A DNA stretch of 64,000 bases. Origin: Modicisalibacter sp049808615 (lineage in GTDB: Bacteria; Pseudomonadota; Gammaproteobacteria; Pseudomonadales; Halomonadaceae). Under the pieces are notes generated by a model. It was given only the letters and a program-made list of their open reading frames with translations. It had not been told where the DNA came from and ran no database searches. Numbering within the stretch: the first letter of the stretch is position 1; every line of letters starts with the position of its first letter. Where the stretch lies: assembly GCF_049808615.1 (NCBI RefSeq), contig NZ_JBNCAN010000026.1, positions 1 to 64,000 of the forward strand, written 5' to 3'. A program made the position numbers and the translations under genes. Of the stretch, positions 42,944 to 50,568 are shown in pieces.

Positions 42944-44089
42944 TTATCGACGCGCGCTCAGCATGGCAACGAAACGATCGAATAGCGGTGCCATATCTCG
43001 CGGCCCAGGACTCGCCTCCGGGTGCCCCTGGAAACTGAAGGCCGGGCAGTCGGTGCGCTCGATACCCTGCAGGGTACCGTCGAACAGCGAACGATGGGTG
43101 GTGCGCAATGTGGGCGGCAGGCTGGTTTCATCGACGGCAAAGCCATGATTCTGGCTGGTGATCATCACCTGACCGCTGTCGAGATCCTGTACCGGATGGT
43201 TGGCACCATGATGACCGTGGTTCATCTTCACCGTACGTCCCCCGGAGGCTAGCGCCAACAACTGATGCCCCAGGCAGATGCCGAACAGTGGAATGCCGCT
43301 CTCGAGCATTTCACGAATCGCCGTGATGGCGTAGTCGCAGGGCTCCGGATCACCGGGACCGTTGGAGAGAAAGATGCCATCCGGTCGCAGCGCCAGGACC
43401 TCGGCAGCCGATGTTTGCGCCGGCACCACCGTCAGGCGGCAGCCGCGCGATACCAGCAGACGCAGGATATTGTGCTTGATGCCGTAATCGAAGGCGACGA
43501 CATGATAGAAGGAATCGCTTGTCGCAGCCTCCGCATACCCCTTGCCCAGCGTCCAGTCGCCTTGGCTCCACTCATAGGACGCTTCACAAGAGACGACCTT
43601 GGCCAGATCCATGCCGGCCAGGCCCGGGAATGCGCGGGCCGCTGCAAGAGCTCGCTCGACCGCATCGTCGCCCTCGGCATCTGGCCCGGCCAGGATGGCG
43701 CCGTTTTGAGCGCCCTTGTCGCGCAGGATGCGAGTCAGGCGACGGGTATCGATATCGGCGATTCCCAGCACACCATGTTCTCGCAGATAGTCGTCCAGGC
43801 GCTGCTGGCTACGAAAGTTGCTGGCCATCAAGGGTAAGTCACGAATCACCAGCCCGGCGGCACGAATGTGATCGGACTCGACATCCTCGCGATTCACACC
43901 GGTATTGCCGATATGGGGATAGGTCAGGGTAACGATCTGGCGGGTGTAGGAAGGGTCGGTGAGGATCTCCTGATAACCGGTCATGGCGGTATTGAACACC
44001 ACCTCACCCGTGGCTTGCCCATCGGCGCCAATGGCGCTGCCATGAAATACGCTGCCATCTTCCAGGGCCAGTATCGCGGGTCTGTTCAA
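42944..44089 (-). CDS. carA: carbamoyl-phosphate synthase small subunit
   Basis: Glutamine amidotransferase subunit that passes ammonia to CarB. The 381-residue protein has an N-terminal interaction domain and a class I amidotransferase domain with the nucleophile in GICLGHQLLALA and the HPEASPGP His/Glu. The start is a TTG at 44089: GGAGGA lies exactly 7 bases upstream and the length then equals E. coli CarA (382). The open frame to 44197 runs through a terminator hairpin and is rejected. A short leader peptide and hairpin lie upstream. Confidence 0.95.
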   Translation of the reverse strand: MNRPAILALEDGSVFHGSAIGADGQATGEVVFNTAMTGYQEILTDPSYTRQIVTLTYPHIGNTGVNREDVESDHIRAAGLVIRDLPLMASNFRSQQRLDDYLREHGVLGIADIDTRRLTRILRDKGAQNGAILAGPDAEGDDAVERALAAARAFPGLAGMDLAKVVSCEASYEWSQGDWTLGKGYAEAATSDSFYHVVAFDYGIKHNILRLLVSRGCRLTVVPAQTSAAEVLALRPDGIFLSNGPGDPEPCDYAITAIREMLESGIPLFGICLGHQLLALASGGRTVKMNHGHHGANHPVQDLDSGQVMITSQNHGFAVDETSLPPTLRTTHRSLFDGTLQGIERTDCPAFSFQGHPEASPGPRDMAPLFDRFVAMLSARR

Positions 44090-44163
44090 CGCAACGTCCT
44101 CCACTTTATTTGATCCCGTTGGGCCTTTGGCCAGGGCCTCGCCAAGGCATTCAGGTCGTAAAA

Positions 44164-44204
44164 AAGCGGGACGAAACCCGATGCAGACTGGTTTCATCCC
44201 GCTT
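44164..44204 (-). terminator. terminator or attenuator between dapB and carA
   Basis: On the minus strand AAGCGGGATGAAACC (44204-44190) pairs with GGTTTCGTCCCGCTT (44178-44164), 14 of 15 positions, followed by six U (44165-44160). It is a strong intrinsic terminator 75 bp upstream of the carA start. It can simply end dapB, or act as an attenuator of carAB, because a short ORF with its stop inside the first arm lies just upstream. Confidence 0.85.
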
Positions 44205-44226
44205 GATTGTATTCGCTCGGCACCAT
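44194..44226 (-). CDS. possible carA leader peptide (10 residues)
   Basis: The minus strand from 44226 reads an ORF MVPSEYNQAG whose stop codon falls in the first arm of the hairpin at 44164-44204. GAGGAG (44243-44238) lies 11 bases upstream of the ATG, a rather long spacing. The arrangement is that of a translation-coupled attenuator, but no promoter between dapB and this ORF was identified with confidence. Speculative. Confidence 0.25.
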   Translation of the reverse strand: MVPSEYNQAG

Positions 44227-44237
44227 GGCCCTATTAA

Positions 44238-44264
44238 CTCCTCAAAAGCCGGCTCCTCAAAAGC
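44238..44264 (-). repeat. tandem 12-bp direct repeat in the dapB-carA gap
   Basis: GCTTTTGAGGAG occurs twice (44264-44253 and 44249-44238 on the minus strand) with a 15-bp period. Each copy contains a GAGGAG Shine-Dalgarno-like core. It may reflect a local duplication, a regulator site or ribosome standby sites for the leader ORF. Confidence 0.5.
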
Positions 44265-44355
44265 GCTGCCGACTCCCGGTTGTCCGGCCAAATTGGCGAA
44301 ATACTACAGGATTCAGCGGGTGGGTACTACCCTCCTCCCTCAGCGAACTCTTCTG

Positions 44356-45174
44356 TCACGTCAAACCCAGCACATCCTGCATGTCGTAGCGCCCTGCCGG
44401 CTGTTCGCTCACCCAGCGCGCCGCGCGCACCGCCCCCTTGGCGAAGGTCATGCGGCTCGACGCCTTGTGGGTAATCTCGATGCGCTCGCCCTCGGTGGCG
44501 AACAGCACCGTGTGCTCACCGACAATATCCCCGGCGCGCACCGTGGCAAAGCCGATCTCCTTATCAGAACGAGGACCACACTGGCCGACGCGCTCGAAGA
44601 CACCGTGCTCCTTGAGGTTACGGTTCAGGGAGTCGGCGACCACCTCGCCCATCTTCAGAGCGGTACCGGAGGGCGCATCGACCTTGTGGCGATGGTGCGC
44701 CTCGATCACCTCGATATCATAGCCTTCATCACCCAGCGCCTGGGCCGCAGTTTTCAGGAGCTTGAGAGTCAGGTTCACCCCGACACTCATGTTGGGGGCA
44801 AACACCAGGGGCACCCGATCGCAATGACCGTCCAGTTCGATCAGCTCGTCGTCGCCAAGGCCGGTGGTGCCGATCACCATGCGTTTACCATGCTCGGCAC
44901 AGAACGCCAGATTGTCGAGGGTAACGCGAGGCGTGGTAAAATCGATCAGCACGTCGAACTCATCCACCACGCTTGTCAGTGAGTCCACGGCCTGGATGCC
45001 TAGTTTACCCAATCCAGCCAGCTCGCCGACATCCGCCTCCTTCAGCGAGCTTCCCGGCGCGACGATTCCGGCGGCAAGCCGAGCCTGAGCATCCTGTTCC
45101 ACGGCGGCGACCAGGGTACGACCCATACGGCCGGCCACGCCGACGATGGCGATGCGGGGTGTGTTGGAAGACAT
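44356..45174 (-). CDS. dapB: 4-hydroxy-tetrahydrodipicolinate reductase
   Basis: NAD(P)H-dependent step of lysine and diaminopimelate synthesis. The 272-residue protein has the Rossmann motif GVAGRMGR and the catalytic segment EAHHRHKVDAPSGTA. The ATG at 45174 has GGAG upstream and fits family length; the open frame to 45378 is not supported. In the normal Pseudomonas-like order it precedes carA. Confidence 0.96.
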   Translation of the reverse strand: MSSNTPRIAIVGVAGRMGRTLVAAVEQDAQARLAAGIVAPGSSLKEADVGELAGLGKLGIQAVDSLTSVVDEFDVLIDFTTPRVTLDNLAFCAEHGKRMVIGTTGLGDDELIELDGHCDRVPLVFAPNMSVGVNLTLKLLKTAAQALGDEGYDIEVIEAHHRHKVDAPSGTALKMGEVVADSLNRNLKEHGVFERVGQCGPRSDKEIGFATVRAGDIVGEHTVLFATEGERIEITHKASSRMTFAKGAVRAARWVSEQPAGRYDMQDVLGLT

Positions 45175-45300
45175 GCGCGCTCCTGCTTGATGATCGACAT
45201 TGGCGCCAGCATAGCAAAGCGCTTCAGATTCGTCTGTTATGCAGCCGGCACGACAATGGCGTAGGCTTTTGAAAGGAACCCATGTCGCCAAGGAGAGCTC

Positions 45301-46269
45301 ATGTTCCGCCTGCTGATCGTACCGAGCCTGTTCATCTGTCTGGCATTGGCCAGTGGTTGCGCCCGGGAAGCGCGTCAAACTCGGTTGATGACAGAAAACA
45401 CCACCAATGTCCCGGATAACCTCACCTGGTGTGGCACGCTAAGATTACCCGGAAAATGGCAGGACGACTCACCCGTGGGTGGGCTTTCCGACTTGGCCTG
45501 GGACGAAGATGAATCTCTGCTTTACATGATTTCGGATCGTGGCTGGCTGCATCGGGTACGGCTGCGTTTCTCGGCCGGCGAACTGATCGGGCTCGACCCC
45601 CTCAAGACTTACGTGCTGCGCGACCGGCAAGGACGGGCGTTGAACGAGGATGCAGCCGATGCGGAATCCATGATCGCAGAGCGCGGCGACAATGGCGTTC
45701 GCGGCGATACCATGCTGTTGATCGGCTTCGAACGCGACCATCGCTTTCAGCGCTTCTATCCCAATGGCAAGTCCGTGGGCAAGCCACTCAAGCCCAAGGG
45801 GCTGCGCGATGCCAGATCTGACACCGGCGCCGAAGCCATGGGTCACCACCCTCGCGAGGGAGTGATCGTTGGGCTGGAACGTGCGCCTACCGGCACCCGC
45901 GACGGCACCACTCGGCTATTCTCCCTGGATACCGGCGCCGAGTGGACGTATCCGCTACTCGAGCCAATCGGCAATGCCCTCACCGCCCTTGAAACCTACG
46001 GCAACGATCTCTTGGCCCTGGAGCGCGCCTTCGCGCCACCGGCGCCGTTGGTCATCAGCCTGCGTCGCGTACAACTGGGCAGCAATGCCCAGATCGAAGT
46101 GAACACCCTGGCACAGCTTTCCAGCGGTGATGGCTGGCGGCTGGACAACTTCGAAGGGCTGACCCACCTTGGCGGCAATCGCTATCTCATGGTCAGTGAC
46201 GACAACTTCCGCCTAGTGCAGGAAACGCTACTGAGCTGTTTCGAGCTGCCTTCCCCCGAGGATGATTGA
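45301..46269 (+). CDS. lipoprotein with a phytase-like esterase domain (PF13449 type)
   Basis: A 322-residue predicted lipoprotein: hydrophobic leader with lipobox LASGC (Cys20), then a beta-propeller-like domain. GLSDLAWDEDESLLYMISDRG near the start and DNFEGLTHLGGNRYLMVSDDN near the end are the signatures I associate with the esterase-like/phytase-like family. Substrate unknown. It diverges from dapB (126-bp gap) and runs to within 9 bp of the convergent oxidoreductase gene. Confidence 0.75.
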   Translation: MFRLLIVPSLFICLALASGCAREARQTRLMTENTTNVPDNLTWCGTLRLPGKWQDDSPVGGLSDLAWDEDESLLYMISDRGWLHRVRLRFSAGELIGLDPLKTYVLRDRQGRALNEDAADAESMIAERGDNGVRGDTMLLIGFERDHRFQRFYPNGKSVGKPLKPKGLRDARSDTGAEAMGHHPREGVIVGLERAPTGTRDGTTRLFSLDTGAEWTYPLLEPIGNALTALETYGNDLLALERAFAPPAPLVISLRRVQLGSNAQIEVNTLAQLSSGDGWRLDNFEGLTHLGGNRYLMVSDDNFRLVQETLLSCFELPSPEDD

Positions 46270-46278
46270 CGCCCTGTA

Positions 46279-47523
46279 TCAATTGAAGCGATCGGCGCGA
46301 AACGGCTGCATATCGACCAGAGGCGTCTCATCGTCCATCATCTCCCCCAGTAGACGCCCAGTGGTCGGCCCCAGGGTAAAACCCTGATGGCCGTGACCGA
46401 AAGCGAACCACAGCCCAGAGTGGTTCGGCGCGGGCCCGATGACCGGCTTCATGTCCGGCATGCAGGGGCGCGCTCCTTTCCAGGGTGCATCATCCAATCG
46501 CTCACCCAAGGGAAATATCTTACGGGCCTCGGCCTCCGCATCCTTTAGCTGGCCCGAATGCGGCGGTGCTTCCAGAATGTCCATTTCCGCACCAGTGGTC
46601 AGGCGAATACCAGCGCGCATCGGCGTCAACAGATACCCGGTTTCAAAGTCCATCAGCCAGTGATTGAGCTTGGCATCATCGCGCACGGTATAGTGCATAT
46701 GGTAACCACGCATGGGGAACAGCGGCAGCCGATAATCCAGCTGTTGCAGCCATTTGGCCGACCAGGGCCCCATCGCTACCACCAGCTCTTCCGCTTCCAG
46801 ATTGCCCTTGCTGGTTGCCAGGTTCCAACTGGCACCGGTCTGGGAAAAGCTTTTCGCCTCGGCCTGTTCGATGCGCCCGCCCAGCGCCTCAAACGCCTGG
46901 GCATAGGCCTGTACCAAGGCACCGGGATCGATCACCGACCAGGCGTTGGTCCAATGAATGGCTCCAGCCAGCGCATTGGAAACAAAGGGCTCCTCGGCCT
47001 TGAGCACCGTCTGATCGAGCGTCTGGAACTCTACCCCAAACCGCTCTCTCATCTCGCTGGCAACCGCCTGCTGCTCATCCAACACCTGGCGCGTACGAAA
47101 TCCTTCGAACCAGCCGTCCTTTTTGATCAGTGCTTCGGCCCCGGCCGCCTCGATCATCTTGGCGTGCTCGTCGGTGCAGTGCATGATCAAGGACGCATAT
47201 TCCGGCACGATACGCGCATAACTGCTGGGCGCGGAATAACGCCAGTACTGCATCAGCGGCCCGGCAGCAGCCAGCATGCCGCGCAGACGGTAACGAATAT
47301 CGATGCTGCGGTTAGGAAGCAAACGCCACAGACTCGGCAGATCTCGAGGGAAAGGATGGGGCTGTACCGCTTCGCGCTGTATCAAGCCGGCATTGCCGAA
47401 GGAAGTTTCTTGCCCCGGTGCCTTGCGATCCACCAGCACCACCGAGCGTCCCCGCTTGGCCAGATGATAAGCGATGCAGACACCGACCATGCCGGCACCT
47501 AGAACAATGGTCTCGCGTGACAT
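46279..47523 (-). CDS. FAD-dependent D-amino-acid dehydrogenase-like oxidoreductase (DadA family)
   Basis: A 414-residue DAO-superfamily flavoenzyme with the N-terminal FAD Rossmann motif GAGMVG (9-14), VLVDRKAPGQETSFGNAGLI, and C-terminal GPAPNHSGLWFAFGHGHQGFTLGPTTGR. These match DadA-like dehydrogenases that feed electrons to the respiratory chain. Substrate could be a D-amino acid, hydroxyproline or a similar imino compound. It diverges from the NhaC-family gene across 196 bp that includes a small inverted repeat. Confidence 0.82.
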   Translation of the reverse strand: MSRETIVLGAGMVGVCIAYHLAKRGRSVVLVDRKAPGQETSFGNAGLIQREAVQPHPFPRDLPSLWRLLPNRSIDIRYRLRGMLAAAGPLMQYWRYSAPSSYARIVPEYASLIMHCTDEHAKMIEAAGAEALIKKDGWFEGFRTRQVLDEQQAVASEMRERFGVEFQTLDQTVLKAEEPFVSNALAGAIHWTNAWSVIDPGALVQAYAQAFEALGGRIEQAEAKSFSQTGASWNLATSKGNLEAEELVVAMGPWSAKWLQQLDYRLPLFPMRGYHMHYTVRDDAKLNHWLMDFETGYLLTPMRAGIRLTTGAEMDILEAPPHSGQLKDAEAEARKIFPLGERLDDAPWKGARPCMPDMKPVIGPAPNHSGLWFAFGHGHQGFTLGPTTGRLLGEMMDDETPLVDMQPFRADRFN

Positions 47524-47551
47524 TCCCGACCTCTCTTGAGTAGCGATCTAC

Positions 47552-47567
47552 CCGAGCGTTAGCTCGG
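47552..47567. repeat. small inverted repeat in the DadA-like/antiporter divergent gap
   Basis: CCGAGC-GTTA-GCTCGG, a perfect 6-bp dyad 28 bp upstream of the oxidoreductase start. It may be an operator or a weak hairpin. The rest of the 196-bp gap (47524-47719) shows no gene or riboswitch-like pattern. Confidence 0.35.
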
Positions 47568-47719
47568 ATGGCAATAAATAGCCTACAGTCTAAGGCATGT
47601 AACATGACGCTCGCCAAGCATAGTACGCCTTGCTCATCCCCCATGCCGTTTTGGAGCCACCATTTAGGCCTGGTGAGCGGCTACAGCAGCGTTATCACAA
47701 CAATGACAAGGAGTATTCC

Positions 47720-49273
47720 ATGGAAGCCTTGATCGCCCTGGTACCGCCGTTGACCGCGGTGGTATTCGCGCTAGTGACGCGGCGTGTCAATCTGTCGCTA
47801 TTCTTGAGCATCTGGATCGGCGGCTGGTTCGTCACCGGCAACCCGATAGCGGCCATCGGCCAGACCTTTACCTGGTTCGCCGAGGTCATGACCGATGAAT
47901 GGAATGCCCGCTTTCTGGTATTGACCTCGCTGCTCGGTGCCGGCGCTGCCTTCATGTTCAAGATTGGCGGTTCTCATGCCGTCGCTCGCTGGCTGGGTAA
48001 TCGAGTCTCGACATCCAGGGGCTCGCTGCTTCTGACCTGGGCGCTGGGCATCCTCATCTTCTTCAACGACTACGTGAATTCGGTAATCGTGGGTAACGCG
48101 TCCCGCGATCTCACCGCGCGCCAGAAAGTCTCCCGGGAAAAGTTGGCCTGGGTGCTGGATTCCACCTCATCGCCCATGGCGACCCTGGGCCCTATATCCG
48201 ACTGGATCGGGTACCAGGTCTCGCTGATCGCCGCGGCCTTCGTATCGTTGAGCCTGACGACGGAGAAGCCTTATTGGGTCTTCTTGCAATCCATCCCGTG
48301 GAATTTCTACGCCTTGTTATGCCTGGCCTCGGTGCCGATGATCATCTTGATGGGTGATTTCGGTCCCATGCGCAAGGCAGAACGGCGTGCCCAGGAAAGC
48401 GGTGAGCTGGTAGCGCCCGGTGACACGCCACTGTTGAGCGTCGAGGGAGAGCTCGGCGAACCGCATACCCAGGACGGCCATTTATGGCACTTCCTGCTGC
48501 CGCTGGTGGTATTGATCGGGGTGAGCGGCTGGGCACTCTGGTATACCGGAGGCGGCATGGAAGAAGGCAAACCGTTGATGGACGCCATCGCCGACACCGA
48601 TGTGGCCGTTGCCCTGACCTGGGCCGCTTTTGCCATGACCATGACGGGACTGGGCATCGCCCTATGGCAACGCATGTCGCTGGAAGAATGCGAAAACACC
48701 CTGCTGGCGGGTTTTCGCATCATGCTTCCGGCCCTGGTGATCATCATTCTCGCCTGGACCATCGGTACCGTCACCGACGCCATGAACGCCGGCGAGCACA
48801 TCGTCGAAGCCACTCGCGACTGGCTATCCCCGGCGCTATTGCCGATCCTCATCTTTGCCATCGCCATGGTGATCTCGTTCGCCACCGGTAGCTCCTGGGG
48901 CACCATGGCCATCCTCACCCCGGTAGGCGTACCGCTGGCCTATACCATGGGCGATATGACAATGGTACAGATCGTCATCGGCGCGATTTTCTCCGGTGCC
49001 ATTTTTGGCGATCATTGCTCGCCCATCTCGGATACCACGGTCATGTCGTCGATCTTTGCCGGCTCCGACCATATCGCTCACGTGCGCACGCAAATCCCCT
49101 ATGCCATCGTTCCCGCATCCATTGCGGCCACGCTGTACTGCCTGACGCTGGTGCTCGACTCACCTTTTCTGTTGCTGGGAATCGGGTTGATCGTGCAAGC
49201 GGCATTGATCTGGGGCCTGACGCGCTGGCGAGGCAAACAGACGCAGCATCAATACGCCAACCACGACGCATGA
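47720..49273 (+). CDS. NhaC-family Na+/H+ antiporter-like transporter
   Basis: A 517-residue integral membrane protein with about 12 hydrophobic segments. FFNDYVNSVIVGN, STSSPMATLGPISDWIG, ATGSSWGTMAILTP and GAIFGDHCSPISDTTVMSS are the conserved charged/polar motifs of the NhaC superfamily, which includes Na+/H+ and some amino-acid/H+ exchangers. The ATG at 47720 has AAGGAG 9 bases upstream; the open frame to 47630 is rejected. In a halophile sodium export is plausible, but the divergent amino-acid oxidoreductase keeps an amino-acid substrate possible. Confidence 0.85.
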   Translation: MEALIALVPPLTAVVFALVTRRVNLSLFLSIWIGGWFVTGNPIAAIGQTFTWFAEVMTDEWNARFLVLTSLLGAGAAFMFKIGGSHAVARWLGNRVSTSRGSLLLTWALGILIFFNDYVNSVIVGNASRDLTARQKVSREKLAWVLDSTSSPMATLGPISDWIGYQVSLIAAAFVSLSLTTEKPYWVFLQSIPWNFYALLCLASVPMIILMGDFGPMRKAERRAQESGELVAPGDTPLLSVEGELGEPHTQDGHLWHFLLPLVVLIGVSGWALWYTGGGMEEGKPLMDAIADTDVAVALTWAAFAMTMTGLGIALWQRMSLEECENTLLAGFRIMLPALVIIILAWTIGTVTDAMNAGEHIVEATRDWLSPALLPILIFAIAMVISFATGSSWGTMAILTPVGVPLAYTMGDMTMVQIVIGAIFSGAIFGDHCSPISDTTVMSSIFAGSDHIAHVRTQIPYAIVPASIAATLYCLTLVLDSPFLLLGIGLIVQAALIWGLTRWRGKQTQHQYANHDA

Positions 49274-49277
49274 TCAA

Positions 49278-49310
49278 AAAGCCTCACCGTTCGGAAAACG
49301 GTGAGGCTTT
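49278..49310. terminator. bidirectional terminator between the antiporter gene and dnaJ
   Basis: AAAGCCTCACCGTT (49278-49291) and AACGGTGAGGCTTT (49297-49310) form a perfect 14-bp stem with a CGGAA loop. T runs flank it on both strands, so it serves both convergent genes. Confidence 0.92.
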
Positions 49311-49333
49311 GATCGTTCGAGGGTGGTCGTGTT

Positions 49334-50479
49334 CTACGACTTCATGTCCTCAAAGAAGCGCTTCACGCCATCGAACCAGCCATCCTTCTTCGGCGAATGG
49401 TGGTTGCTATTGCCCAGACTATCCTGGAATTGGCGCAGCAGGTCCTTCTGATGCTCGGTCAGATGCACGGGGGTCTCGAGCACCACCTTGCACAGCAAAT
49501 CACCTGGCGGTCCGCCACGCACCGGCTTGACTCCCTTGCCACGCAGCCGGAACAGCTTGCCGGTCTGGGTCTCGGCGGGAATCTTGAGCTTGACCCGGCC
49601 TTCCAGGGTCGGCACTTCCACCTCGCCGCCCAGCGCCGCATCGATGAAGTTGATCGGCATCTCGCAATGCAGATGACGGCCATCGCGTTCGAAGATCGGG
49701 TGCGGCTTGATGGCGACCTGAACATAAAGATCGCCCGGAGGGCCACCGTTCATGCCGCTTTCACCTTCGTTATTGAGACGGATGCGATCGCCGGTATCCA
49801 CACCGGAAGGAATCTTCACCGACAGCGTACGGGTCTCGCGTACCCGGCCTTCGCCATGGCATTCGCGGCACGGCACCTTGATCGACTCACCGCCACCATG
49901 ACAGGTCGGGCAAGTCTGCTGCACGGCGAAGAAGCCTTGCTGCATACGCACCTGGCCCATGCCATGACAGGTCGGGCAGGTTTCCTTGCTGGAGCCCGGC
50001 TCGGCACCACCGCCGTCACAGTGTCCACAGGGGACATGTCGCGGCACGCGAATGTCCACGGTGGTGCCGGCGACGGCGTCCTCGAGATCGAGCTCGAGAT
50101 TGTAGCGTAGATCGGAACCCCGCTGCGGTGCATTGGGATTACGTCGTCCACCTCCACCGCCGAAGATGTCGCCAAAGACATCACCAAAGATGTCGCTGAA
50201 GCCACCGGCTCCGGCGCCGCCGAAACCACCGCCACCGAAGCCGCCGGCCTGGCCGTCGACACCGGCATGACCGAACTGATCATAAGCTGCACGCTTCTCG
50301 TCGTCGGCGAGGACTTCATAGGCCTCGGACACCTCGCGGAACTTCTCTGCCGCGGAGCCGTCATCCGGATTACGATCCGGATGGTACTTCTGGGCCAAGC
50401 GCCGATACGCCTTCTTGATCTCTTTCTGATCGGCTTCGCGCTTGATACCCAGCACTTCGTAGTAGTCACGCTTGGACAT
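49334..50479 (-). CDS. dnaJ: chaperone protein DnaJ
   Basis: Hsp40 co-chaperone that delivers clients to DnaK. The 381-residue protein has the J domain with HPD (YHPDRNPDD), a Gly-rich linker (GGFGGGGFGGAGAGG), four CxxCxGxG zinc repeats (CGHCDGGG, CPTCHGMG, CPTCHGGG, CRECHGEG) and the C-terminal client-binding domain. It ends the grpE-dnaK-dnaJ operon; the gap to dnaK is 89 bp. Confidence 0.97.
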   Translation of the reverse strand: MSKRDYYEVLGIKREADQKEIKKAYRRLAQKYHPDRNPDDGSAAEKFREVSEAYEVLADDEKRAAYDQFGHAGVDGQAGGFGGGGFGGAGAGGFSDIFGDVFGDIFGGGGGRRNPNAPQRGSDLRYNLELDLEDAVAGTTVDIRVPRHVPCGHCDGGGAEPGSSKETCPTCHGMGQVRMQQGFFAVQQTCPTCHGGGESIKVPCRECHGEGRVRETRTLSVKIPSGVDTGDRIRLNNEGESGMNGGPPGDLYVQVAIKPHPIFERDGRHLHCEMPINFIDAALGGEVEVPTLEGRVKLKIPAETQTGKLFRLRGKGVKPVRGGPPGDLLCKVVLETPVHLTEHQKDLLRQFQDSLGNSNHHSPKKDGWFDGVKRFFEDMKS

Positions 50480-50568
50480 GGATCCGTCCGCCTCCGTGTC
50501 GAATCGACGGAAACGACAACGCGGGAGTCATGCCCCCGCGCCGCCGCCGTCCGTGTCAGACGTCGTGG

